28,662 bases of DNA from Bacteroidota bacterium (lineage in GTDB: Bacteria > Bacteroidota > Bacteroidia > Cytophagales > Cyclobacteriaceae). Both the position numbers and the translations under genes were made by a program. Shown one piece after another: positions 17,723 through 26,800 of this stretch; the stretch's first letter is position 1; each line of letters starts with the position of its first letter. The notes under the pieces are model-generated. The model was given only the letters and a program-made list of their open reading frames with translations. It was not told the origin of the DNA and made no database searches. Location: NCBI GenBank assembly GCA_023417785.1, contig JAEZEH010000087.1, positions 1 to 28,662 of the forward strand. Reading direction: 5' to 3'.

Positions 17723-19585
17723 ATGAAGATTTTAGGAATTTCGGCTTTTTACCACGACTCTGCCGCAGCCCTTATTGAAGATGGCGAAATCGTTGCCGCC
17801 GCCCAGGAAGAGCGTTTTACCCGTAAGAAGCATGATCCCGGTTTCCCGTCAAACGCAGTTAAATTTTGCCTGAAATACGGCGGAGTCAGTCTTGAGCAGC
17901 TGGACGGGATCGCCTTTTATGACAAGCCTCTGCTAAAATTCGAACGCCTGCTGGAAACCTATTACGCATTCGTGCCCAAAGGTCTCTCAAGTTTCATCAC
18001 GGCTATTCCCGTGTGGCTGAAGGAAAAGATGTTTCTCAAACGACTGATCTACGAGGAACTCGAAAAGATTGATTCATTTGATAAGAAAAAGGTGAGGCTG
18101 TTTTTTCCGGAGCATCACCTTTCGCACGCGGCCAGCGCATATTATTCATCCCCGTACAACGATGCCGCCATATTAACCATCGACGGCGTAGGTGAATGGG
18201 CTACGGCATCAATCTGCCATGGCAAAGGGAAGGACATCACTATTCTGAAGGAACTTAAGTTTCCACATTCATTAGGGCTACTTTACAGTGCTTTCACTTA
18301 TTTTCTCGGGTTCAAGGTAAATTCCGGAGAATATAAATTAATGGGGCTTGCACCTTACGGCGTGCCCGAAAGTCCGCAAGTTGCTGAGTTTGTACGCATC
18401 ATCAAGGAAAACCTTGTAGACCTGAAGGACGACGGATCGATCTGGCTCAATCAGGAGTACTTTAACTACGCCACGGGGTTGCGTATGGTGCACGAAGACA
18501 AATGGGAGAAATTATTTGGCTTCAAAGCACGGCGACCCGAATCTGAACTCGAAGCCCATCATTGTAACCTGGGGCTAGCCATTCAGTTTGTCACCGAGGA
18601 GGTTGTTATAAAGATGGCCGGGGAGGCAAAACGCCTTACAGGCTCTGAATACCTTTGCATGGCGGGCGGAGTTGCCCTGAATTGCGTTGCCAATGGCAAG
18701 CTTTATAACACCGGAATTTTCAAGAATGTCTTTATTCAACCAGCGGCAGGTGACGCGGGCGGTGCACTCGGCGCAGCTCAGGCAACGTATCACATTTCTT
18801 TTGGCAAAGACCGGATAGTTCCCGCAGCTCTTGACGGAATGAAAGGCTCATATCTCGGTCCGGAATTCCCCGATCTTGAAACGGAGCTGGTCATGAGGAA
18901 GTACAATGCCCGTGGAATTCATTTTACGAATATTGACGAACTGTGCGGCTATGTGGCACAAAAATTATCAGAAGGGAATGTTATTGGATGGATGCAGGGG
19001 CGAATGGAATTTGGACCTCGTGCCCTTGGAGGCCGAAGTATCCTCGGCGATCCGAGAAATGAAGAGATGCAGAAAAAACTGAATGTGAAGATCAAGTTCA
19101 GGGAATCGTTCCGCCCTTTTGCCCCGTCTGTACTTGCCGAAGATTGTCAGCAATATTTCGAGCATGATTCTATTTCACCTTATATGCTGCTGGTTCAACC
19201 TGTGAAGAAAGAAAGGCGAAAACCTCTTCCCGAAGGATTTAATAGTCTTTCGATCAAAGACAAGCTGTATTATTTACGGTCCGACATGCCGGCGATCACA
19301 CACATCGACTTCTCAGCAAGAATTCAGACGGTTCACGAACAGACCAATCCACGTTACTACAAGCTCATTCATGCTTTCAGGGAACTGACCGGATATGGAG
19401 TGATTGTTAATACGAGCTTTAATGTACGGGGAGAACCTATCATTTGCACGCCTGAGGATGCATATCGTTGTTTTATGCGAACTGAGATGGATTTTCTGGT
19501 CGTTGGAAATTATGTATTTGACAAAAAACAACAGCCTGAATGGCAGGAAAAGGACGACTGGAAAGAAGAGTTCACACTGGATTAA
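17723..19585 (+). CDS. NodU/CmcH/TobZ-family O-carbamoyltransferase
   Basis: A 620-residue enzyme that uses carbamoyl phosphate and ATP to carbamoylate a hydroxyl of an acceptor, typically a sugar. The N-terminal domain has ISAFYHDSAAAL, the metal-site motif HHLSHAASAYYSS and TIDGVGE. The C-terminal YrdC-like half has GGVALNCVANG, GRMEFGPRALGGRSIL and SFRPFAPSVL. Length fits the family. The frame is open upstream to a TTG at 17609, but the family N-terminus MKILGISAFYHD begins at ATG 17723, so that start is chosen. It leads a five-gene operon with DUF5989-like and SxtJ-like membrane proteins, frequent neighbours of such carbamoyltransferases. The acceptor is probably part of the surface glycan made by this locus (inference). 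Confidence 0.93.
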   Translation: MKILGISAFYHDSAAALIEDGEIVAAAQEERFTRKKHDPGFPSNAVKFCLKYGGVSLEQLDGIAFYDKPLLKFERLLETYYAFVPKGLSSFITAIPVWLKEKMFLKRLIYEELEKIDSFDKKKVRLFFPEHHLSHAASAYYSSPYNDAAILTIDGVGEWATASICHGKGKDITILKELKFPHSLGLLYSAFTYFLGFKVNSGEYKLMGLAPYGVPESPQVAEFVRIIKENLVDLKDDGSIWLNQEYFNYATGLRMVHEDKWEKLFGFKARRPESELEAHHCNLGLAIQFVTEEVVIKMAGEAKRLTGSEYLCMAGGVALNCVANGKLYNTGIFKNVFIQPAAGDAGGALGAAQATYHISFGKDRIVPAALDGMKGSYLGPEFPDLETELVMRKYNARGIHFTNIDELCGYVAQKLSEGNVIGWMQGRMEFGPRALGGRSILGDPRNEEMQKKLNVKIKFRESFRPFAPSVLAEDCQQYFEHDSISPYMLLVQPVKKERRKPLPEGFNSLSIKDKLYYLRSDMPAITHIDFSARIQTVHEQTNPRYYKLIHAFRELTGYGVIVNTSFNVRGEPIICTPEDAYRCFMRTEMDFLVVGNYVFDKKQQPEWQEKDDWKEEFTLD

Positions 19586-19603
19586 TAGTAACCGAGAATA
19601 TTG

Positions 19604-19611
19604 TAAATTTG
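19604..19611 (+). promoter_or_regulatory. Possible internal -7 box before the DUF5989-like gene
   Basis: TAAATTTG matches TAnnTTTG in the 42-nt gap after the carbamoyltransferase. It ends 16 nt before the next ATG. No -33 element is seen at the usual distance, so a chance match is possible. Confidence 0.25.
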
Positions 19612-19627
19612 TAGTAAAATATTGTCT

Positions 19628-19777
19628 ATGGATTTTATCAGGGATCTTTTTTCATTTATGAAGGAACGGAAAAAGTGGTGGCTAACCCCCATTATTCTGC
19701 TTCTTATCTTCCTGGGGCTGATTATTGTGGTTGGCGGCGGTTCAGCAGTAGCTCCGTTTATATACACACTATTCTAA
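19628..19777 (+). CDS. DUF5989-family small membrane protein
   Basis: A 49-residue protein: MDFIRDLFSFMKERKKWWL, then one hydrophobic helix (about residues 19-36), a GGGSAVAPF turn and a short end. Text and size match the DUF5989 family that accompanies carbamoyltransferases and SxtJ-like proteins. It lies 42 nt after the carbamoyltransferase and 10 nt before the SxtJ-like gene. Function is unknown; an adaptor holding the cytoplasmic carbamoyltransferase at the membrane is a reasonable guess. Confidence 0.8.
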   Translation: MDFIRDLFSFMKERKKWWLTPIILLLIFLGLIIVVGGGSAVAPFIYTLF

Positions 19778-19787
19778 TCGACAGTAA

Positions 19788-20165
19788 GTGCAAAATCAGG
19801 ACAGATTCAAAACGATACTTGTTATCGTCATAGGTTTTACTGCGCTTGGGTGGATCCTTCGTTCGCGCTTCGGTATCGAGACTTACCTTGATAAGATCGC
19901 CTTTGGGCTTGGTCTCCTTTCCATCTTCATTCCAGCGGCGGCCCGGGCTATTGAATGGCTCTGGCTTAAATTCGCCTTCGGGCTGGGGTGGGTCAATTCA
20001 CGTATCCTCTTGACGATCGTGTACTTTGTTTTCCTGATGCCAATCGCATTACTCTCACGCTTTTTTACCAAGGATCCTCTTATGCTTAAAGCTAAGAAAT
20101 CGCAGAGCCTCTACAATACGCGAAATCATCTGTATAAGAAAGAAGATCTCGAGAACATCTGGTAG
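19788..20165 (+). CDS. SxtJ-family membrane protein
   Basis: A 125-residue protein with about three hydrophobic helices (about residues 9-24, 36-60 and 70-88) and a basic C-terminal tail. Text such as FTALGWILRSRFG and the order carbamoyltransferase / DUF5989 / this gene match the SxtJ family, named from the saxitoxin cluster but widespread in glycan loci. It starts at GTG 19788, 10 nt after the preceding stop. Function is unknown; partnership with the carbamoyltransferase at the membrane is inferred from conserved neighbourhood. Confidence 0.8.
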   Translation: MQNQDRFKTILVIVIGFTALGWILRSRFGIETYLDKIAFGLGLLSIFIPAAARAIEWLWLKFAFGLGWVNSRILLTIVYFVFLMPIALLSRFFTKDPLMLKAKKSQSLYNTRNHLYKKEDLENIW

Positions 20166-20171
20166 TTTATA

Positions 20172-21041
20172 ATGAAGTCAATCATACGTCTGCTCAGGAT
20201 AAAACAGTGGGTAAAAAATCTCTTTCTGTTCGTACCTACGTTTTTCGCAGGAAACATTTTTAACGTTGGCGAATTGACTCAGTTGCTGGCAGGCGCTGCT
20301 GCGTTCAGTCTTGCTGCTTCCGGTATTTATATCATGAATGATTATAAAGACCGGCATGTTGACAGATTACACCCGAGAAAAAGACTCCGACCCATCGCAT
20401 CCGGCGAAGTGAATGAAAAAGCAGCGTTGGTATTAATGGTCTTTCTTCTTGTCGGAAGTCTTGTGTGGAGTATTCTGATAAACGTATACTTCTTTTACTT
20501 TCTGCTTACTTACGTTCTCCTGAACATCGGGTATTCACTTGGCCTCAAGAACGTCGCGATTCTCGACCTTTTCATTGTTGCATTTGGGTTCCTGCTTCGC
20601 ATTTACAGCGGTGGTGTGATCGTTGACGTGCCCATTACCGACTGGCTGGCGGTGATGATCCTGCTGTTATCCCTCTTCCTGGTTACAGCGAAAAGACGTG
20701 ACGACCTCATCATCAGATCAGAAACCGGCGAATTCGTCCGCAAGGCATCAAGGTCGTATAACCTCGAATTTATCAATTCGTGCCTCACCCTTTTGTCCGC
20801 GGTGATTATTGTGGCTTATATTATGTATACCGTCTCGAACGAGGTAGTCGAACGTTTCAGGAGTTCACATCTTTTCATGACCACAATATTCGTGATCGCC
20901 GGAATTATGCGATACCTTCAAATAACGTTTGTGGAGCAAGACAGCGGCAACCCAACCAGTATCCTTTACAAAGACAAGTTTATCCTGATAACTATCGCAG
21001 GGTGGATTCTGAGTTTCTACCTTATCATATATACATTGTGA
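20172..21041 (+). CDS. UbiA-family polyprenyl-phosphate phosphoribosyltransferase (DPPR synthase-like)
   Basis: A 289-residue polytopic (about 8-9 helices) UbiA prenyltransferase. The Mg-diphosphate motif is N56-D-Y-K-D-R-H-V-D64, followed by RLHPRKRLRPIASG, as in decaprenyl-phosphate phosphoribosyltransferase (Rv3806c-like) proteins. These enzymes transfer 5-phosphoribose from PRPP to polyprenyl phosphate. The start RIKQWVKNLFLFVPTFFAG also fits that subgroup rather than quinone- or heme-pathway UbiA enzymes. It begins 6 nt after the SxtJ-like gene, and its stop overlaps the HAD phosphatase start, which would remove the 5-phosphate. The product would be a lipid-linked ribose, convertible to arabinose by DprE1/DprE2-type enzymes. 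Confidence 0.82.
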   Translation: MKSIIRLLRIKQWVKNLFLFVPTFFAGNIFNVGELTQLLAGAAAFSLAASGIYIMNDYKDRHVDRLHPRKRLRPIASGEVNEKAALVLMVFLLVGSLVWSILINVYFFYFLLTYVLLNIGYSLGLKNVAILDLFIVAFGFLLRIYSGGVIVDVPITDWLAVMILLLSLFLVTAKRRDDLIIRSETGEFVRKASRSYNLEFINSCLTLLSAVIIVAYIMYTVSNEVVERFRSSHLFMTTIFVIAGIMRYLQITFVEQDSGNPTSILYKDKFILITIAGWILSFYLIIYTL

Positions 21042-21634
21042 AGAAGCGACTTGTACTTTTTGATTTCGACGGTACCATCACTACGAAAGATACCTTTCTG
21101 GAATTCATAAAGTTTTACCATGGTACGCCGCGTTTTTTTTTGGGGTTCTTACTTCACTCGCCCTTCTTGGCCCTGATGGTGTTCAAACTAATTCCTAACT
21201 GGCGTGGTAAGGAACGGATGCTCACATGGTTTTTCGCTGGCGAAACTATCGATAGCTTCAACCTCAAAAGTGACGAATTTTGCAGGCACGTTGTACCGAA
21301 CCTGATTCGGCCCAAAGCCCTCGTCGAAATCGACAAGCACCGAAATGCCGGCGCGACCGTAGTCGTTGTTTCCGCCTCCGCAGAGAACTGGATAGCACCA
21401 TGGTGCCGGACACTTGGATTGAATTGTCTTGCCACGCAGCTTGAGGTGGTGGATAACAAGTTGACGGGAAAGATCAAGGGCTTTAATTGCTACGGACCCG
21501 AAAAGGAGAATCGCCTTCGCTCCTGCTATAAACTTGAGGAATTCGATGAAGTGTACGCTTACGGCGACTCCAAAGGAGACCTCGAAATGCTGGCCCTGGC
21601 ACAGCAAAAATTCTATAAGCCATTCCGGTCCTGA
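21038..21634 (+). CDS. HAD-IB phosphatase, probable polyprenyl-phosphoryl-phosphoribose phosphatase
   Basis: A 198-residue HAD-superfamily phosphatase: nucleophile D9-F-D11-G-T (FDFDGTIT), motif II VVSAS, and motif III/IV GDSKGDLEML. Insertions contain hydrophobic stretches (FLGFLLHSPFLALMVF), suggesting work close to the membrane. The frame stays open upstream to 20780, but that part overlaps the UbiA gene; the true start is GTG 21038, whose GTGA overlaps the UbiA TGA and lies just before the nucleophile motif. In mycobacteria the equivalent step is done by an unrelated PAP2-type enzyme, so here a HAD enzyme appears to replace it (inference from coupling). Serine-phosphatase-like activity on another small phosphate is the alternative. 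Confidence 0.85.
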   Translation: MKKRLVLFDFDGTITTKDTFLEFIKFYHGTPRFFLGFLLHSPFLALMVFKLIPNWRGKERMLTWFFAGETIDSFNLKSDEFCRHVVPNLIRPKALVEIDKHRNAGATVVVVSASAENWIAPWCRTLGLNCLATQLEVVDNKLTGKIKGFNCYGPEKENRLRSCYKLEEFDEVYAYGDSKGDLEMLALAQQKFYKPFRS

Positions 21635-21638
21635 CCGG
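21625..21638. repeat. Inverted repeat across the HAD stop codon (possible bidirectional terminator)
   Basis: CCGGT (21625-21629) and ACCGG (21634-21638) flank a 4-nt loop; the perfect palindromic sequence is CCGGTCCTGACCGG. It includes the stop codon of the HAD gene and lies 4 nt from the stop of the convergent PD40 gene. Flanks are only moderately T-rich, so termination is plausible but not certain. Confidence 0.45.
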
Positions 21639-21641
21639 TGA

Positions 21642-22871
21642 TTATTTGAATAGCAGTATTTCCAGAACTGCCTGGTCAGGATTGCTTTTTTTGAAACGCT
21701 CGTTGTTAGTTACCAGAATACGGATGTTATCAATGCCGGAGTTCCGTAACTCATCGGCCACAGCTTTCAACCGCTGATTCGTGAGCTCGGATGAATTCTC
21801 TTCAAGAATCGTCACCTGTATGCTGACGTCCCGTTCGTTTCTAAGCTTGTTGCCGATATAAAACAGCAACTCCCTGTCGGCAGCGCGCAACTCAGTCGAG
21901 TTGCCCTCAAAAATCATCCTTCGGTTAACGTTCGCGCCTAACAGGTCAGACGTTTCTTCGCTGGTCAGGTAACGCTGACCATAAGCAAGCACTTCGTTTC
22001 CGGGTACCACTTCCACGCTATGGATATCCGCATATTGTCCGTTTCGGTTACTCACAAAGTAAGCAATACTGTCTCCGTAAAGTGAGAAATAGGCATCGAA
22101 ACCTTTTGAGTTCAGTTTTTCTCCCAGGTTTCGCGGAGCCGACCAGGTATCCCATGAATCGTATAGCCGATCACAATAAAATATATCTGCATCGCCCAAT
22201 CCCCTGTGGCCGTTGCTGGAAAAATAAAGGCGTTTCTTATCCTGAGAAAGGTAGGGTGAAATTTCGTAGCCCGGCGAGTTCACCGATGAACCCAGATTTT
22301 TTGGGGTGCTCCACTCACCATTCGCGGCCTTCACCGAAACATACAGGTCTTCTTCACCACGGGTGTCACTACCGCGCATGGAGATGAAGATAACGTCAAA
22401 ATCAGGGCTCACGTGAAAACTCAAAAAGCCACCAGGTTCGAGGTTTCGTATGGGAATCAGTTCCGGTTTACTCCATGTCGTCCCTGTTTTTCTGGAGAAA
22501 TAAATTCCTGACGCTTTCCCGGCACCGCTGGTTTTCATTATATATAATGTTTTACCATCTGCACTCACACCGACCACCGCACTGTTATTTCGGTCATTGA
22601 GCCTTTGTATGGCAACGGCTCGCGACCATGCTCCATTATTGTTGTTCAACTTACTCGTCCAGATATCCGATCCCGAAAATTTTCCGCCGTGATTATCCGG
22701 ATAAAGGATTCTGGAAAAATAAAGCGTCGTTCCATCAGGCGACAACAGGGGAAACGTCTCCTCATGATCAGTGTTAACCCCGTCGTTGAGAGGTTTTGGC
22801 TCAGAGAATTCCCATAGCTGCGCGAATGCGGTTACAGGAGCAAGTAATATCAGAAAGATAAGCCTTACCAT
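21642..22871 (-). CDS. PD40 beta-propeller protein with degenerate OmpA-like C-terminus
   Basis: A 409-residue exported protein with a signal peptide at residues 1-17 (MVRLIFLILLAPVTAFA). PD40/WD40-like propeller blades occupy about residues 20-285 (PLLSPDGTTLYFSR, VGVSADGKTLYIMK, PYLSQDKKRLYFSSNG). The last ~95 residues match the outline of an OmpA-like peptidoglycan-binding domain (MIFEGNSTELRAAD... NQRLKAVADELRNSGI), but the GHTD segment reads TILEENS, so the usual Asp is missing. Similar PD40-OmpA proteins accompany PorP/SprF proteins in the phylum. Its ATG overlaps the PorP/SprF gene by 7 nt. It probably stabilises the surface complex in the periplasm, though peptidoglycan binding may be lost. 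Confidence 0.85.
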   Translation of the reverse strand: MVRLIFLILLAPVTAFAQLWEFSEPKPLNDGVNTDHEETFPLLSPDGTTLYFSRILYPDNHGGKFSGSDIWTSKLNNNNGAWSRAVAIQRLNDRNNSAVVGVSADGKTLYIMKTSGAGKASGIYFSRKTGTTWSKPELIPIRNLEPGGFLSFHVSPDFDVIFISMRGSDTRGEEDLYVSVKAANGEWSTPKNLGSSVNSPGYEISPYLSQDKKRLYFSSNGHRGLGDADIFYCDRLYDSWDTWSAPRNLGEKLNSKGFDAYFSLYGDSIAYFVSNRNGQYADIHSVEVVPGNEVLAYGQRYLTSEETSDLLGANVNRRMIFEGNSTELRAADRELLFYIGNKLRNERDVSIQVTILEENSSELTNQRLKAVADELRNSGIDNIRILVTNNERFKKSNPDQAVLEILLFK

Positions 22872-23869
22872 GTCCGCTGAATCAGTTGTTTGAAATTTCT
22901 TAATCTGGCTGAGAGCACAAGTTCATGTGTGCTTCCGGAAAACGTTCTCAGCTTGCCCAGGGAAAACTCGTATGAATAAGATGCCGAAAGCGTCGGATTA
23001 AAATTAAATCCTCCGGAAACCACACCAGCTTTTATATCCCGATAGGTGAGGCCGAACCATGCCTTGTCCTGCAAATACACTTTCGCCTGATAGTCGATAA
23101 CAAACGTGTTATCGATTTGCCAGAGTGCAAGGATGCCCGGCTTAAGATCAAAATCGTCATTCACAGGAAAGCTAAAGCCAACCTGAAGGCTACCCGAATA
23201 AAACTGGTCATTAAACGCAAACTCGGGATCGCCCAGTGTGGAATTCCATGGGTAATAAGTTCCGCCGACGTAAAACGTCTCGCCGTAGATAAGAAACCCG
23301 ACGCGGGTCCACAAACTGCTTTGACTGATGTCGCCGGCCTGCAGGGTTTTATAAATTGGGTCGTTTGTATCAACTTGTTCCCCCCAATAAAACTCGTCGC
23401 CGCCACGAAGCCGTGAGTTTTCGTACATGGCCCCTACTCCACCTGAAAGCGTCACCTTCCCGGAAAGCGGAAAATGAACAGCGTAGTGTAACCCAACACC
23501 GTATTCTCCGAGAGGTCCAACTTTTTCATTGTACACATTGAACCCCAGACCATGGAAGCCCAACCTGGATTTTGGAACCACCCGGGTGAAGTCTGTTCGA
23601 CTTGGACGCAGCGCGTTTGTTTTAAGGTCCAGTGGTTGCTTTGTTCTGAAACTTATCGCAAGGTTCGAAAACTGAGGTGCATTATCCTTAAAAGCAGCCC
23701 ATTGGTATCGATGTCCTAACTTGACGTCCATGAAGTTCTCAATCCCGGTAAACGCCGGATTATAAATTGGCGCATACTGGAAGGGTTGTCCACTTTGGGG
23801 AATGTATTGTCCCTTCACCTGAGTGAACATAAGAACTGTTGCTGAAACAAGTAGTAGTAAGCGTCTCAT
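22865..23869 (-). CDS. PorP/SprF-family outer-membrane protein
   Basis: A 334-residue outer-membrane beta-barrel protein with a signal peptide (residues 1-20) and the family start QPFQYAPIYNPAFTGIENFMDVKLGHRYQW. Alternating aromatic strands follow to the C-terminus. PorP/SprF proteins are tied to type IX secretion; SprF is needed for delivery of the adhesin SprB, and type B sorting-domain proteins are usually encoded next to a PorP/SprF paralogue. Here the ATG overlaps the stop of the giant type B protein (ATGA at 23866-23869), so this is most likely its dedicated surface-attachment partner. Confidence 0.92.
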   Translation of the reverse strand: MRRLLLLVSATVLMFTQVKGQYIPQSGQPFQYAPIYNPAFTGIENFMDVKLGHRYQWAAFKDNAPQFSNLAISFRTKQPLDLKTNALRPSRTDFTRVVPKSRLGFHGLGFNVYNEKVGPLGEYGVGLHYAVHFPLSGKVTLSGGVGAMYENSRLRGGDEFYWGEQVDTNDPIYKTLQAGDISQSSLWTRVGFLIYGETFYVGGTYYPWNSTLGDPEFAFNDQFYSGSLQVGFSFPVNDDFDLKPGILALWQIDNTFVIDYQAKVYLQDKAWFGLTYRDIKAGVVSGGFNFNPTLSASYSYEFSLGKLRTFSGSTHELVLSARLRNFKQLIQRTW

Positions 23870-26800
23870 CGTTCGTCCCGCAAAATAGTCACTGAACCCG
23901 TATAGGAAATTTTCCCATACTGCATATCAATCACGTAGAAGTAAGTTCCCTTCGGCACATAAGCCCCGTCTTTTTTCCCATCCCATGGCGAGCTAAATCC
24001 CTGTGTTTCGAAAACAAGACTTCCGCGTTGATCAAAAACACGAATTGTTGCTTCGTTCCATGGTTCCAGTCCGTCTTCACTCAGGAAAGGCCAGACATCA
24101 TTCATTCCGTTTCCGTCGGGGGTAAATATCTGCGGTATTTTCAGGTCAACGAACGTGAATACAAGTCTGATTTCGCGCTCCCGCGATTCACTGGCACTGC
24201 TTGCATCATTAAGTAGTATGTATACCGTCCGAGGATCGAGCATAATGTCTTCGAGGTTGGCAAAGGTATAGGTGACCGATCGGATCGCCTCTTGATATTC
24301 CGCAGCTGACGCCGCACCGGTTAATGTTAGTACGCCCAGTGCATCATCATATACACCTTTTATTCTGGATGTATTTTCGAATGTCAGCAAATCGTGGAGA
24401 CTATTGAAATTCGGTCGTCGGAAACCAATCTCCGCACTAACTATATCATCGTCCTCCGGATCCTCTACTTCGAAACCGCTTGAAAGAGCATAAGGTACTT
24501 CCCGCCCGATATCCACCTCAAGGGGCTGGCTTTCCAGAAATGTAATTCGTGGCGGATCGTTTACCGGTGTGATCGTGAGATGGACATAACTTGATTCCGC
24601 AGACGCACTATACTGATCGTGAACTTTGAAATACAGCGTATCAGACCCGGCGTAATCGGCAGCCGGAGCATACACCAAACCGGAGAGTTCTGCCACAGTA
24701 ATCCGTTGGTCAACCGGAACCGCGTTTGAGCCCAGTGTCAACGTACCGTGACGGGGAAGACTTGTGATTGAAATCTCATAAAGAGGATGATTATCGGGGT
24801 CAGAGTACGAAAGAATAAACTGGTCAGCGCCAATCGAAAGTGGCGTATCCTCAGCTGTCTCCACACCAAAAGCAGTTGCGATGGGTCGCTGATTGATGGT
24901 GAGTACAAAGTCTTGTTGGTCCACGACGTTGTTACCATCCTTTAACTGAATCGTGACTGTCGTGTGTGTCGCATCTGCGGGAGGTGTCCCGGTAAGAACT
25001 GCCTGATTTTTCCCCGTAGAAGTTATCGTTGCCCAGGCTGGCTTTTGAAACGCAATGATTTCGAGCGTTTCAGTAATGTCGGTGGTGGTAATATTGTATT
25101 CATAGACCTCTCCTGCGACAGCGATAGCAGGCGGAGTTGATGTGATTGACACATCAACGATTTCTATTGTGAAGGTGCGGGTAAATTCGTTCAGCCCGGC
25201 ATCCACTGCCTTAACAGTAATTTCAGCACTGCCGGATTGGTTGAGTTGTGGTTTGTAAGTAAGCGAAGCAGTTGAAGCAAAGCCGTCATAAGTGATGACA
25301 GGATGTGGTATCAGGGTTGTGTTCGCTGAAACCGCCGAAAGCAGCACCTGTTCACTTTCCTGCGGCCCGGGCGAAATACCCGTGATTGAAACAGTTTTTG
25401 TTTCTGAATTTCGCAGTATACGCTGATTGGGAATTTCATTGAAAGTCGGTGGATCATTCACATTCGCGATGTTCACCGTAATGGTAGCGTTGTTCGACTT
25501 GGCGCCGGAATTGTCTCTCACATTATAAGTTATTGTCGCCACCTCGAAAACATTCTCCGCCGGAGTGAAGGTCACTGCACCAGTTGTGGGATTGGCAGTA
25601 AAAGTTCCTTGATCCACGGTTCGGGTGGCGTCAATAGCGTCAGTATCCGGCTGAAGATCCACACTTGTCGGATTAATAGTACCATCTACATCGGTGTCGT
25701 TGGCAATCACATTGATCACTACTGGAACATCCTCTGAGGTTGTGGCGTGGTCGTCATTGGCCACCGGCGCGTCATTTACCGGAGTTACCGTTATCGTTAT
25801 GATCGCCGGATTCGACTTGACCCCTATATTGTCTTCAACAGTGTACTCATTCGTGGCGGTGCCGTAGAAGTTTAATGTCGGTGTAAAGGTAACGTTGCCG
25901 GAACTTACCGAGAATGTTCCTTCGGGGGTCGTTCGTGTAGTTTGAATACCTTCTAAAGACGTATTCAGATCCACGGTGGCAGGAACAAGGGTACCGTCAT
26001 CGGTATCATTGGATAGAATATTGATTGTGACAGGCGTATCTTCTTCAGTGGTTGCTGCGTCGGGATTAGCCAAAGGGGGATTGTTGACAAAATCCACGAG
26101 AACTGAGATCGTCGCTATGTTTGACGTAGCCCCAAGGTTGTCCTTAACCGTATACGTAATTGACGACGTCCCACTGAAGGCTGCGACAGGAGTAAATGTG
26201 ATAATACCTGCAGCATCAACGGAGTAGGTTCCACTTGCCACTGTCCTTGTTTTGTCGGCCACAACTGGTGTCGACGGGAGCAGATCAACCGTAACAGGAT
26301 TGATTGTTCCATCCACGTCCAGGTCATTGGAAAGAATATTTATGGTTACGGGAACATTCTGTGGCGTATTCGCAATGTCATTGTTCGCGACGGGTGGATC
26401 GTTCACAGCGTTAACAGTAATCGTAATCGTAGCCGGATCAGACGTCGCCCCTTCGTTGTCATTTACAGTGTACGAAAGCGTTACCGTTCCAAAGAAATTT
26501 GTAAGCGGAACAAAAGTCACCACGCCGCTGGCCACGGTGAACGATCCTTCCGCAACGGTTATGCTGGATTGTATTCCCGGAGCCGAGACGTCAAGATCCA
26601 CCGACGACGCAACGATAGAGCCATCCGCATCCGTGTCGTTGGCAATCACATTTATGACTGCATTATTGTCTTCGTTAATGGTTATCGCGTCGTTGACAGC
26701 CACAGGCTTATCATTGATACCGGCAACTTCAATGGTCAACGAAGCCGGATCGGAAGTCATTCCTTCATTGTCCCTGACTGAATACTGGATCGTTGCTGTT

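Noticed and set aside
20780..21037. Longer N-terminus for the HAD phosphatase
   Set aside because: This part lies entirely within the UbiA gene in another frame; the GTGA-overlap start at 21038 places the nucleophile motif at residue 9 as expected.
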